From Prorocentrum cordatum (Eukaryota; Sar; Dinophyceae; Prorocentrales; Prorocentraceae), in the NCBI GenBank assembly GCA_963575745.1, contig CAUYUJ010022504.1, forward strand, positions 520,159 through 584,158: DNA of 64,000 nucleotides, read 5' to 3'. Below the pieces are notes generated by a model. It made no database searches. It saw only the letters and a list, made by a program, of their open reading frames with translations, and had not been told where the DNA came from. Below are positions 1 to 9,994 of this stretch, in pieces (within the stretch, counting starts at the first letter, position 1; each line of letters begins with the position of its first letter). Position numbers and translations under genes: made by a program.

Positions 1-3000
1 AGCTGCACTCTCGCATCTCCGTCGCTTGCGGTCTGCTCAGGAGCCGCACTGTCCTCAATCAGCGTGTCTGGACGCTCGTCGCAAACCGCGGTGGAGCGCA
101 CTCGGGCTCCAGCACAACAGCCTGCGAGGAAAGAGAGCAGCGCGATACTCAGAGCCATCGCGATCAGCAGCCAGGGCGCCCCTTTGGCGCCCGCCTCCGT
201 CTCCTGGCCACGCGCCGTCGGCAGCAGTGCGCTCACCACCATTGCCCCGAGCGGCACGGGCCGCAGGTTCATGGTCGCCATGTGCTTGTACAGCGTCTCG
301 GGCTCCACGTACTTCGTGAGGATGTCCGCGACCGTGTCACTGGTCGCTTCTTTGATCAACTCTAGCTGTCGCAATCGGACGCGGTCCTGTAGCCAGAGGT
401 ACCGCAGCTCGAGGTGGCGCACCTTTCCCACGCCGTGGCGCTGGCAGATCCCTCTGCCAGCAGCGCTGTCGCTGGCCACGACCGGGCGCACGGTGACGCC
501 CACCTCGCCGAGGAAGTGCTTCGCCTGCAAGCCCCGTGCGGCGCCACTGCCGATCGCGTAGAACTCAGACTCCCCCGACGACAAGGCCTGCGTGGCCTGG
601 CTGACCGCGAACGCCTCGACCGCATGGCCTCCGAAACGGACGACGCCTCCAGAGGTCGACGTCCTGAAGAGGCTCGTCGTAGACGCCCAGTCCGCGTCCG
701 CGTCCACGCGCAGGACCTCTGGCAAGTCCTGGAGCTCGTAGCACCAGAGCAGCCTCGGCGCGCCCTCGTAGTACCGGCACAGGCGGTGCAGGCGCGCGTT
801 CATCAGCACGTTCGGCTTACTGACGTGCTGCATGATCGTCTTGGAGCTGAACATGGCGTCAGGCCTGTCGCTCGAGACGTACAGGCTCAGTCCCGCCGCT
901 GACGAGGTCGACTTGGCCTCGGCCGCGGGCAGTGGGTCCAGGGCATTCCGCATGCCTGCCCCCGCAGCCTTGGTTCCAGGGGTAGGCGCTGCCTTGGAGC
1001 CCGACTTGCGGCCCCAGCGGATGAGCTCCTCCACGTGCTTCGGGTCGGCGCTCCAGTAGAAGCCTGGAATCCTGGTCTCGGGCAGCTCGCTCGAGTAGCC
1101 CACGACGCGCTTCAAGTAGTTCAGCTCACCTGGATAACCTGGGCCGATGCTCTCGGACTCGGTGACCTCGAAGTTCTCCTCCAGGAAGTTGCCAATGGCG
1201 TCAATGGTGTCGCGGTGGCCCTCCGCCAGGAAGTCGTCGCCGTGGCAGCACATCGTGGAGTCCATGCCGTCGCCCACGAGGTTCTCGAAGTGGTAGGTGC
1301 CAGCTGTGCCCATCAGCGGTTTGCCTCCAGCGTCGTCGATCGCTGCCTTGCTCGTCTCGCCCCAGAGCTGTGAGGCCTTCCTCGTCCCATTCATCGCCTT
1401 GTGCAGGACCCAGCAGAAGCCTTTCGGGCAGAGCTCCCAGCCTGGATGGACGTAGATCAGCTCGTCCAAGTCCGCATTGAAGAACGCCTTGCGGACGTCC
1501 CAGACGCGCAGCAGGCGGCGGTGCACGCCGTCAGCGTCGGGCTTGGACGCTGCGAGGGAGATGATCAATCTGATGACCATCAGCGGCGGCGTGCCCTGGT
1601 GGTTGTCCTCGCGGTGCTTGTCGTTCACCTCGGTCGCGACGAACCTCCAGCGCACCCTGTCGCCCTTCATGTGGGCGATCGGAAAGCCCCTTACGTGCTT
1701 CCCGCCTGGCTGGCACTGCGAGATGGGGATCTCCGAGTAGACGCCGTATTCCCGCATCGCCTCCAACTCGTCGCGCCTGCCCTCCTGGTAGAGCTCCTCG
1801 TCCAGCGGCTCGCCTGAGTAGTAGTCGTAGTGGACCATCTGCGGGCTCTCGACCTCGTCGTCCAGGCCGTCAGCCCACGTGGCGTACAGGCCCGCCACCA
1901 CCGCGCTCGGGGCCTCCACGGCGCGCGCAGCGTGGATCAGGCAGAGCCGACAGGCGCAGCCCCCACGGTGACCAGCTCGAAGCGCACACCGTCCTCCATG
2001 TGATGGGCATCTGCCGTCGCATCGGCTCTCTGGCGCGGGGATCGGGTCCCAGACGGGGTCGTACTCCTCGCAGTCGTCAGCCTCGCAGACCGCGAGCTCG
2101 CACACCGACAGGCCCGCGATGACGGTCACCTCAGGCCTCACGCCAAGAAGCTCGATCCTCTGTCGCTTGCCGCTCTGGTCCTCGGTCTCTACCGCCTCGA
2201 TCATGTGCTTGCGCGTTGCATCGTCCGTGGTGTCCATCGGCGCGTCTGGGATGTCCCCGAAAGAGCGCCGGGGATGTTGGCCTGACGTGCCCTCCTGCAC
2301 CTGCGCCCCTGGCCTCGGCGTGCCCGGCGCTCGGTCCTCAAGCGGCGAACGCTGTCTTGGACCAGGCGCGCTCTCAAGCACGGGCGTGCCAGGCATCACG
2401 CCTGGCGGCGCAGGTGTCGCTGGCGAGGCTCCCTCAGTCTTGAGCCTCCGCTCGAGCTCCTCCTGGACGATGTGCTCGAACCTCTGCCTGCACGCATCGG
2501 AGTGCTGGCCTCGTCCTGTAGAACATTTGAGGCACTCTGAAGTCGGTCCATGTCTGTCGATCATCCTCTCTGCGATGTAGAGACCCTTCGGCCTCGCAGT
2601 CCCCTTGGCCCTAGCGGGCGCGGGGTCCCAGGGCGTCACACTGATCTGCCTCAGCAGGTCGTCGGACCAGCGGAACTCCTCGGGCATGCGGCGCGCCGTG
2701 CGCACCTTGAGGAGCCCGCGCTGCAAGTCCACGACTAGGCGCTGGTCGTCGAACTCCGACTTCCCTGCCCACACGCCTTTTGCAAAGCGGGCCTCGTACT
2801 TGCCCTGGCCGCTGGCAATCCGCCCACCGATCCGATACCAAACCTGCTCGCCGATCTCGGCGACTTCTCCATCGTACTCCTTGCCAAAGAGAAACTTGCA
2901 GGAGGACCCTCCGTGCTCCCGCGGCTGGAAGCGAGTGATGTACCAGCCGATCGCGTTCGTCACGAAGGGTAGGATCGGGTGGTCGGCGTCGAGCGTGACT

Positions 3001-5543
3001 TCCAACCGCTTCTCCAGAGCGAACCTGAAAGTCCTCAAGAGGCCCGCTGCCAGAGAGTTGGCGCCTTCCACGCGCCCCATGCTTTGATGAGAATGCGCGG
3101 CGGCTTTACGAACGATGGTGCCATGGCTCCGATGCTTCTTGACATCTTCGGCTATGGCCACGATAGCGGGTTCGCCATCAGTAAGTAGAACAACTGTGGT
3201 GTGACCCCACGAGTCTATCAGCTTCTCCACGTACAGAGTCTTGTACTGCCCGACCGTCTTGTTCGTCATCAGCGTGCCCAGCGCATTCGACCTCCCGTCG
3301 ACGATGTTCAGCACAGGGATCATCGTGCGCCGCTCGTCCCTGGGGATGCGCTTGGCCTCGACGAGCTTCGCGACGTAGCCGTGGAGCATCGGGCACTTCC
3401 TCGCGATCTCGTCGGTGGCCGCGAAGAAGAAGTCCATCTCCACAATCGGCACCTGGTCCGCGTCAAGCTCAGGGCTGTTATGATGCTTCGGATGCGGTTG
3501 CTCACGGCCTCGCCCCATCACACACTCGGGGCACCAAGGCCTGAACGGCAGGTGGTGTGCCGCATGGGCGCGCCTCTCCTGCGCCGTCGGCTGTCCTGGT
3601 CTCGTGAGCTCCTTCGCCTTCAGGGCGGCGTTCTCCGAAGGGTCTGGACCAAGCACTCGAGGAAGAGCCGCATACGTACTCGTAAGCACCGTCGTGGGCG
3701 CCAGCGTCTTGCGTGCGGCAGCCAAAATGCCCACATCCTGCTTGGGGTCCGTGTGGAAATCCGCCCATCTCTGGGCCTCCTCAGGCTCCTGCGGTCGAAG
3801 AGCCGCCATGACCTTGCTCTGCTCGGCGTTCTGGCCGTCCTTCAGCAGCTCGTCGAACTCCAAGTAGCAGGCCGAGCGCTCCTTCTTCAGCTTGATCACC
3901 TCGGCGCCGTCGGGCGGCAGCATCGGCGCATCCACGATCCAGTCCCCCATCGGCGAGTGCAGGACTGACTGGCCTCGCCTCGTGATGGCACCTGCGATGT
4001 CGGCTACTTCCATACCCAGCTGCAGGACTGCATCTCCGCGTCGAATCTTGACGTCGGTGCGGCCATGGTGAGGGACCTTGCCCCCGTCAATCGCACGCAG
4101 CTCCTGGATATTCGACTTCTGGGTCGCGTAGCCCGCGTCGTAGACCATCTTGCCGGGCATCGCCGAGATCTGCGCACCGCTGTCGATCATGATCGCATCC
4201 TTCGGCTTGTGGCTAACCACCGCGATGGTCGCCTGCCTCTCCTCGGCCTCGATCGCCTCCAGCCCGAAAACAAACCTGGGGGCGATGGTGCTGGACGTGC
4301 CCTCCGAGCTCGTGGTCAAAGCTCGCAGCCCTACAGGGATGGTGCTCGCGCTGCTCGCGCCGCAGGATGGCGCTGTACCTGGCGCACCTGGGTTTGGTGG
4401 TGACGGCGGCGCCTGAGTCCCTGCACCTGGCAGTGTCGGCACGGTGCCAGCGGACAAGGCTCCAGCCTTCGCCTGAGCCCTCCGCTGCTTCTGGCGCTCC
4501 TTTGTGGCATGCTTAGCTTTCGTCGCGGCCCCATCTGCCTCACGTCGCCGATCATCCGCAGCCTTCTTGCGGCACTCGGAGCGGACGTGGTTCGGCTTCT
4601 CGCAGTAACTGCACCACTTCTCTGAGGGCTGGGACTCGTGGCCCTTGCCCTTCTTGCCCTGGCTGTCCTTGCCGCCCTTGCTGTCCTTGCCGCCCTTCGG
4701 CTTGCCGCCCTTCGGCTTGCCGCCCTTGAGCGCACCGATGTCCATGGCATCCTCATTCGCGCTCCTCTGGGCTGCGAGGGCATTCACCACCTCCGCTCGC
4801 ATATCGGCGTAGGTGGGCAGGCTACGAAGGTTGCGGAACAAGTGCTTCTGGAGGTCGGGTTCCTCTGCGAGAGCGCCTAGGAGGATACCGCGAGAGATAT
4901 TCGCTGACACTGTCTCTCCGCTCGCTTTCTCATAGCGGGCGATCTCCTTGTCCAGCTTCATGATTTCGGTGACGATGTCCGCATCCTTAGGGAACACGGT
5001 GCCAAGAATCTTCCGAAACTGTCCCACGATATTACCAGGCTCGTTGGGAGCGTACTCATTCAAGAGCTTCTTCCAAGCCAGGGCGCCCTCGCCCTCTGCG
5101 GTGTTGGAGAGGATGCTCTCACCCGTGCTGTCCTCGGGCATCGCAAGCACCAGCATAAAGTACAGCTGGCTGGAAAGAGGCTCGAAGTCTGGATTATTCA
5201 CACTGCCTACGTCGTTCACTAGCATAGCTACATATGGTTCATCTCCGATGGCCTGGAACATCCTCCTGAAGCGAAAGTCGTTGGCCACTAGATAGGCCTT
5301 CCAGTGAAACTCAAAGGTCTTCCACGAGGAGCGTTGGCCATCAAACTGTTTGACCTTGCCCACGATCTTGCTGTCAAGGATACCTTCCATCCGTCGTGGC
5401 GCTGCAGGGGGCGCTGGTGCTGCTGCTTGCGCTGGTGCTGCAGGCTGTGCTGCGGCCATCCTCTGGAGCTCCTGCGTCTGCCTCTGCAGCAGGTCTCTCA
5501 ACTCCGCGATCTGTTGCGCCTGCAGCTGCACCTGCTGCTCCAT
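1..5543 (-). CDS. gag-pol: Ty1/copia Gag-Pol polyprotein, 3' end outside window
   Basis: I read the minus frame from ATG 5543-5541 to position 3 codon by codon and found no stop, so at least 1847 codons are open and the end lies beyond the left edge. Domain order: Gln-rich coiled-coil-like start; Gag; zinc knuckle CX2CX4HX4C at residues 311-324; retropepsin-like DSGA at 454-457; integrase with a CPEC zinc motif and D704, D789, E826 (DD36E); RT with WDVRKAFFNADL (D1349) and HGDD (1434-1437); RNase H ending ADILTK. This Gag-Pro-IN-RT-RH order defines Ty1/copia (Pseudoviridae) in general. Gag and Pol are fused in one frame. Two oddities: a Cys/His-rich patch (about 1938-2030) between integrase and RT, and a hydrophobic segment at residues 1791-1810 after RNase H. 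The intact frame suggests a recently active copy. Confidence 0.92.
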   Translation of the reverse strand, partial: MEQQVQLQAQQIAELRDLLQRQTQELQRMAAAQPAAPAQAAAPAPPAAPRRMEGILDSKIVGKVKQFDGQRSSWKTFEFHWKAYLVANDFRFRRMFQAIGDEPYVAMLVNDVGSVNNPDFEPLSSQLYFMLVLAMPEDSTGESILSNTAEGEGALAWKKLLNEYAPNEPGNIVGQFRKILGTVFPKDADIVTEIMKLDKEIARYEKASGETVSANISRGILLGALAEEPDLQKHLFRNLRSLPTYADMRAEVVNALAAQRSANEDAMDIGALKGGKPKGGKPKGGKDSKGGKDSQGKKGKGHESQPSEKWCSYCEKPNHVRSECRKKAADDRRREADGAATKAKHATKERQKQRRAQAKAGALSAGTVPTLPGAGTQAPPSPPNPGAPGTAPSCGASSASTIPVGLRALTTSSEGTSSTIAPRFVFGLEAIEAEERQATIAVVSHKPKDAIMIDSGAQISAMPGKMVYDAGYATQKSNIQELRAIDGGKVPHHGRTDVKIRRGDAVLQLGMEVADIAGAITRRGQSVLHSPMGDWIVDAPMLPPDGAEVIKLKKERSACYLEFDELLKDGQNAEQSKVMAALRPQEPEEAQRWADFHTDPKQDVGILAAARKTLAPTTVLTSTYAALPRVLGPDPSENAALKAKELTRPGQPTAQERRAHAAHHLPFRPWCPECVMGRGREQPHPKHHNSPELDADQVPIVEMDFFFAATDEIARKCPMLHGYVAKLVEAKRIPRDERRTMIPVLNIVDGRSNALGTLMTNKTVGQYKTLYVEKLIDSWGHTTVVLLTDGEPAIVAIAEDVKKHRSHGTIVRKAAAHSHQSMGRVEGANSLAAGLLRTFRFALEKRLEVTLDADHPILPFVTNAIGWYITRFQPREHGGSSCKFLFGKEYDGEVAEIGEQVWYRIGGRIASGQGKYEARFAKGVWAGKSEFDDQRLVVDLQRGLLKVRTARRMPEEFRWSDDLLRQISVTPWDPAPARAKGTARPKGLYIAERMIDRHGPTSECLKCSTGRGQHSDACRQRFEHIVQEELERRLKTEGASPATPAPPGVMPGTPVLESAPGPRQRSPLEDRAPGTPRPGAQVQEGTSGQHPRRSFGDIPDAPMDTTDDATRKHMIEAVETEDQSGKRQRIELLGVRPEVTVIAGLSVCELAVCEADDCEEYDPVWDPIPAPESRCDGRCPSHGGRCALRAGHRGGCACRLCLIHAARAVEAPSAVVAGLYATWADGLDDEVESPQMVHYDYYSGEPLDEELYQEGRRDELEAMREYGVYSEIPISQCQPGGKHVRGFPIAHMKGDRVRWRFVATEVNDKHREDNHQGTPPLMVIRLIISLAASKPDADGVHRRLLRVWDVRKAFFNADLDELIYVHPGWELCPKGFCWVLHKAMNGTRKASQLWGETSKAAIDDAGGKPLMGTAGTYHFENLVGDGMDSTMCCHGDDFLAEGHRDTIDAIGNFLEENFEVTESESIGPGYPGELNYLKRVVGYSSELPETRIPGFYWSADPKHVEELIRWGRKSGSKAAPTPGTKAAGAGMRNALDPLPAAEAKSTSSAAGLSLYVSSDRPDAMFSSKTIMQHVSKPNVLMNARLHRLCRYYEGAPRLLWCYELQDLPEVLRVDADADWASTTSLFRTSTSGGVVRFGGHAVEAFAVSQATQALSSGESEFYAIGSGAARGLQAKHFLGEVGVTVRPVVASDSAAGRGICQRHGVGKVRHLELRYLWLQDRVRLRQLELIKEATSDTVADILTKYVEPETLYKHMATMNLRPVPLGAMVVSALLPTARGQETEAGAKGAPWLLIAMALSIALLSFLAGCCAGARVRSTAVCDERPDTLIEDSAAPEQTASDGDARVQ

Positions 5544-5605
5544 GGCAGCAACTGACCCGTGACTCTCTGGAGTCACTCAGCAGAATTGCCGTGGATCAGA
5601 TCTCG

Positions 5606-5618
5606 CTCCGCGCTACCA
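5606..5618 (-). promoter_or_regulatory. Primer binding site of the 1-5543 copia element
   Basis: The minus-strand sequence TGGTAGCGCGGAG follows directly after TGCA. It resembles the complement of an initiator-tRNA-Met 3' end (…CUACCA) and closely matches TGGTAGCGGAGC of the complete element at 32904-39808 and TGGTAGTGCGGAGC at 60636. It sits about 60 bp upstream of the Gag ATG. The tRNA identity is inferred from the shared CUACCA end. Confidence 0.6.
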
Positions 5619-5778
5619 TGCAAAGCATACCTCCTCCTCCGATGTCTGACGATGGAGGAGAGGAGCTATATTTCTTGAGCCAAATTATGGCGACGGTGCA
5701 AGACTTCATTCTCTGTCTTCAGCCTGGCCCTGGGATACCTGGATGGGGTACCCCTCTGAATTGATACATATCCGAACA
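5619..5778 (-). repeat. Putative 5' LTR of the left copia element
   Basis: Directly 5' of the primer binding site the minus strand ends in TTTGCA. A plausible TG start (TGTTCGG) lies at 5778, giving a 160-bp TG…CA interval. The second LTR is outside the window, so the 5' boundary is a guess; the 3' boundary is fixed by the PBS. The interval contains the spliced-leader-like sequence at 5674-5697. Confidence 0.45.
5674..5697 (-). other. Relict dinoflagellate spliced-leader sequence
   Basis: The minus strand reads ACCGT-C-GCCAT-AA-TTTGGCTCAAG. The conserved 22-nt dinoflagellate trans-spliced leader is (A/T/G)CCGTAGCCATTTTGGCTCAAG. The match is 21 of 22 positions with one A-to-C change and a 2-nt AA insertion. 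It lies 131 bp upstream of the Gag ATG, inside the putative LTR. Relic leaders are a known mark of retroposed mRNAs in dinoflagellates; finding one in LTR sequence is unusual. Confidence 0.75.
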
Positions 5779-6090
5779 TTGAATAATATGAATATTATTA
5801 ATGATAATAATATGAATGATAATAAAGTTGTGGACGATGGTATAACCAATGTTGGCTATTTGAAATAATATTAATAATGATAAATAATAATAATAATAAG
5901 ATGATAAGAAGACTAATAATAATAATACTAATACTAACACTAATAACAATAATACTACTACTATTGTTTGCATACTGTGTGACTATTGATTGTGGTGTTT
6001 CTTGTTTTCTTCCAGAAATCGTCCTGTAGGAGGACATGAACAACCTAAACGCACATTGGCATAACACATACACGGCATGAACTTAAACGT
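5779..6090. repeat. AT-rich low-complexity stretch
   Basis: Positions 5780-5970 are dominated by AATAAT and TAATAA runs, in strong contrast to the GC-rich surroundings. At 6025 a short motif TGTAGGAGGACATG begins that recurs at 60200 (plus) and 57745-57760 (minus). No coding signal is visible. Confidence 0.7.
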
Positions 6091-6378
6091 TTGGCGCTCC
6101 ACGCGAATGCTTTGGATCTGCGCTGGAGCCGCCCCCCTGGCGCGCGGAGCGCGCTAGGGGCGGCGCCAGAGGCGCCGCCAAGGTGGCCCAGCGCGGATCC
6201 ATCAATCCGCGAGGAGCGCAAAAAGTGTATGTGTATGCCGCTTCTCTCCGATGATCATCATCACCATCGCCACTACCACCACCAGCTCCATCATTCTCCC
6301 GTCTCACTTCTCTCCTGCCCCTACCCCTACTCCACGAACGAAGTCGATATAGCTTGTTTACCTGTCTCTCTCACCCAT

Positions 6379-6498
6379 GTTTGTTCTCTCTCTCTCTCTC
6401 TCCCTCTCTCCCTCTCTCTCTCTCTCGCTCTTCCTATCTCTCTCTCTCTCTCTCTCCCTCTCTCTCTCTCTCACTCTCTCCCTCTCTCTCTCTCTCTG
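6379..6498. repeat. CT dinucleotide microsatellite
   Basis: About 120 bp of (CT)n with a few C or G interruptions. Open frames across it on both strands translate to Ser/Leu or Arg/Glu runs and are not genes. Confidence 0.9.
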
Positions 6499-7420
6499 TA
6501 ATGACACTGTGGCACATATGACGCAAATGCGGAGCAGCAGAAAAAGTAATGATAGATCGGCGGAGGAGATGAGCGCGACTTGTAGCATTTGCGAGGCAGT
6601 GCCCGTCAGGTGCTTCGCTCGGTACCGCTGAGTCACCGACATCTTTGTCGGATGTGTTCGACGGCAGGTTCTTGACCATGACGGTCTTGTCGTCGTTTTT
6701 CCACCTGGCCACTGGAGTCCAGAGGACAAAAAACATTGACCATTGACTGTAGTGTACAATTGACAAGTTCGGTGGGAAGACATACCTTGTCACGCGCTGG
6801 CTTGGCGAACGAAGCTGGTTAAACGAATGACCTGTGAAAACCTACCCAGCAGGTTCACCGATTGTATACACGCTGCCGCGTTAAGACAGACACATTAAAA
6901 ACTGCATCGCGTTCACGACATGGTGGAACACACGGATGAATCCGATACGTCGGAAGCACGACGGCTGCAGGCGTAAATGCGGCCAACATGTCTCGCTGGT
7001 TTTGGGTCCAGTGGGCAGCCATTGCTGCTGGAAGATCTGATGCCTGAGTTCGGCGGCGAACCCAGGGGGAAGAGAGAAGGGGCGGGCCTTTTCAGAAGGC
7101 TCGGAGACCCCCCGCCTTCTGAAAAGTTTTCTGAACCCCCCGAAAGCACAAACAAACACTTCTCAGAAGGCGCGGGGGTTTCTAAAAAGTCCGGCCGCCT
7201 TCTGATAAATCCTTTTCCTTCTCACCTCCACCCCTCGATCGCAGCCGAGTGTGATTGGCGGGTCATAACTCGGGCTTCCGGAGGGCGTTCAGGACGATAA
7301 GGGCACCCCCAGAACACCCTCGGTGAGGCGCAGCCGGTGGGACGCATCATGAGGGCGGGAAGCAGCTGAGAAACTACTAAAACGCCCGAAAACAACACAC
7401 CGAGCGCGCCCAAGGCGCCA
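6499..7420. other. Spacer without recognisable gene
   Basis: No frame longer than about 100 codons and no motif I recognise. Near 7080-7200 several AGAAGG…CCTTCTGA elements repeat as short inverted units around a GGGGGGTTC motif. Confidence 0.5.
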
Positions 7421-7771
7421 CACAGAGACGCCCAGAGCGTCCTCGACCCCTTTCGCCAGCAGACACTCACGGCACACAGGACGAGGACGCGACCGACAGA
7501 GGACAGACCGACTGACAGACCGACAAACGGACAGACGGACAGACGGACGACGAACAGACGGACGGACAGAGAGCCACCGTCCGCAGGACACGGCGTGTAA
7601 GCAGACCCACCAGCGAGAGCCAAGTCTGCCACCCCCACGTGGAGGTTCCCGAGCCATGCGAGAACTGCTAGGAATCCCCCGGCAACGAAGCCAGAATCGG
7701 AGCGGTACCGTTTTCCTCCTTAAATTCTCCGGCCCCCCAAACCGCTACGCGATTTCGGGGCTAAGAAAATT
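7421..7771. repeat. Dispersed repeat, copy 1, with GACAGACG core
   Basis: The segment starts CACAGAGACGCCC, has a central tract of GACAGACG-type units, and ends GATTTCGGGGCTAAGAAAAT. A second copy at 15909-16257 has the same order and near-identical flanks. Both contain the block CACCGTCCGCA…GGCGTGTAAGCAG. Copies differ mainly in the number of GACAGACG units. No function is recognised. Confidence 0.8.
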
Positions 7772-7888
7772 TCGCGTCGCAACAGTTTTGCTGCGCGCGC
7801 TCTCGCACGGACGTTGAGCGCGACAGAACACGTGCAGCTAGTTGGCGCCAACCTGAGAGAGAGAGAGATAGAGAGAGAGAGAGACCCC

Positions 7889-8399
7889 TCAGGACGCCCA
7901 ATACACGCAGGTGGGGCCAGGCAGCTGCGCGATGCGAAATGCTACTGCAATGGAGCAACGACCCAATGCACGCAGGAATTTTTCATTCGCCATAGACTCG
8001 GCCTCAGCCACCGACCGAGCCTCGCGCTTTGGCGGAAGCGTAAGCAAACACTGTAAGCCCCCGCCAACCGCCTGAGTAAAACAGCGCTGTTGGACCATTG
8101 GCTTGCAAGCACTCGGTGGCCCAACCTCTACGACATGCATGCGTTCCCCACGCCACAGCATCTGCGAAGCCGCAACCCTTGGCGGCAAGCTTCAACACAG
8201 TAAGGAAAATTGCATATGTCATACCTGGGAAAACCACGCGGTTGCTTGATGCATTTGCATTCTGCGGTGCTACTTTAGACGCAACAGAATCCCCAACACG
8301 GTTTGCCGGAGCCCGCCCCGGTTGCTGCCAGGCAGCAGTGAGGCACGCGCCACATAGTATTTCCCACTGCAGCTCGCATGTGCACCCGCGAGTCACCAC
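7889..8399 (-). pseudogene. Tyrosine recombinase C-terminal fragment (N1)
   Basis: Two overlapping minus frames together preserve a YR catalytic half: GTHACRRGW contains an H-x-x-R box (His codon 8139-8141, Arg codon 8130-8132), followed by GGWRG and a FAYAS segment that would hold the nucleophilic Tyr. This HxxR…W…Y order is the hallmark of tyrosine recombinases. The fragment is broken between frames near 8000-8190, so it is presumably inactive. It lies at the 3' end of N1, as expected for the recombinase of a DIRS-like element. Confidence 0.55.
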
Positions 8400-9994
8400 A
8401 ACAGGTTCGGAACAGCATTTCCGACCTCAACCACATTGCGCGCCTTACCACTCTCTCTCACTCACACACACACACATACGGGAGCTGCAGCGGAACCCCA
8501 CTCCAAGACCTCGCCGGAGCGCAAGCAGAACTGACGCGCCACCACGAAGGACTAGCCAACGTCGCGGAAGCCGCCGGTGCAACACCACCGTGCCAAAACC
8601 TTCGTCTGCTCAGCGGAAGCCCGCACCCGCGGCCGCCGCAGTGCACGACCCGCCCCCTCTGCCCCTCGAACAACGCGCGCTGCGTCCGCCGGGGGGCCCA
8701 CGGGGCAATGCTACCAAAGCAATGCAGTGCGAAGATGTGACACATACTTCGCCAAGGTACCCGCGCGTCGGAACAAACAGGTATCTAAATTCAGCAAGAC
8801 CTGCGACGAAAGCCACGGCGGCGCCTGACGGAGGAGAAATATCGGGTCGGGCGAAAGGGGGGGATAGCAAAGGGGGGGTTTCATAATCAGCTCACGTAGC
8901 TGATTTTCCCGGCGCCTCCCGGCGCCGGAGACGCCGCCATGCATCGAGGAATGATGGGCCCCTCGGTGAGGCCGAAACCACCTGCATGCAGCAAATTTCG
9001 TAACCCCCCCCTTCCCAATCCCCCCCTTTCGCCCGGCCCGAAAATACCCGGGCGTAGAGCCTCACCGCCGACGCATAGCCTGCAGCGCTGGCATTCCAAC
9101 CGCAGAACTCCAGCCACGCCGCCGGCTCCGCCGTCGCGTTCAGCGCAACGCCTTCGCGCGAGATACGCGCCAGCTCCTGTCGCGGCGCTCCCGGAGGGTT
9201 GCGGGTCGCCCGCGGGCCCGCCCTGGCCACTGCAGCAATGGCGTCGGCGAGCACGCTCGGCCCAGGGAGCCGGCCAGATGCCCGCGCCGCCGCGCACGAG
9301 CGCAAAGCAGCCCGCGCCATGCCATTATCGCGGCCGTGAACTGCCGCGCCGGGTCGCTCCGAGGGCGGCGCCTGAGCGGCCCCGCGCGGCGGCCGCGGCA
9401 GGGGGCCCGGCGGCTGGGGAACGCTCGCTTTCGCCACCGTGAGATCGCGCGAGTTGCAAAGGCCCAAGAACGCGCCGACGACGGACAGCGGCACCCCGTC
9501 GAAGGAGCTCCACACCTCAACGGCCTCACCTGGCGCGATGCCCACAAAAATCAAACGGCGCGACTGCGCCCCCCGTGCGAAGATCGCGCTCGACCGAGCA
9601 CGCATCCCGCGAGACATTCGCAATAACGGCTGCGCGCCGGAGAAACTGTGTCAGGGCAGTTTCCAGTGCCTCCCGTGGCCCTCTTGCGGCCCTTGGCCGC
9701 ACTTGCAGGCTGCCATCGGCCCCCGCAAGGCCACCTCGCGCGCGGGCGCCGCCACCGAAATTCAGCATTGAGCCAGCGCGTTACCGATGGCGCCCGGCCG
9801 CAATCTCCGAGCACCCTCGAGATGGTCCGGGTCCGCCACGATGGACCCGACGATGGTTTCATCACGTTACTTTCCTCGCGCGTGCTCTTTTCTCCCCAGC
9901 GCCACGGTGGCCAGGGCAACGCGGACGGCCAAACCCACTCCAGCCCCCGAAGCCCCGGCGCCGGCATTCGAAAACAGCTTCGCCCCAAGAATCC
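8400..9994 (-). pseudogene. Unassigned interior of N1
   Basis: Contains a 243-codon minus frame (8892-9623) with stretches such as VEVWSSFDGVPLSVVGAF and AWLEFCGWNASAAGYASAV that look protein-like but that I cannot assign. Given the position between RNase H and the recombinase fragment, this is probably decayed linker or N-terminal recombinase sequence. Several frame changes are apparent. A CA repeat lies at about 8459-8480. Confidence 0.35.

Noticed and set aside
8098-8886. 262-codon plus-strand frame
   Set aside because: Composition is Arg/Pro/Ala-rich and the opposite strand carries recognisable recombinase motifs.
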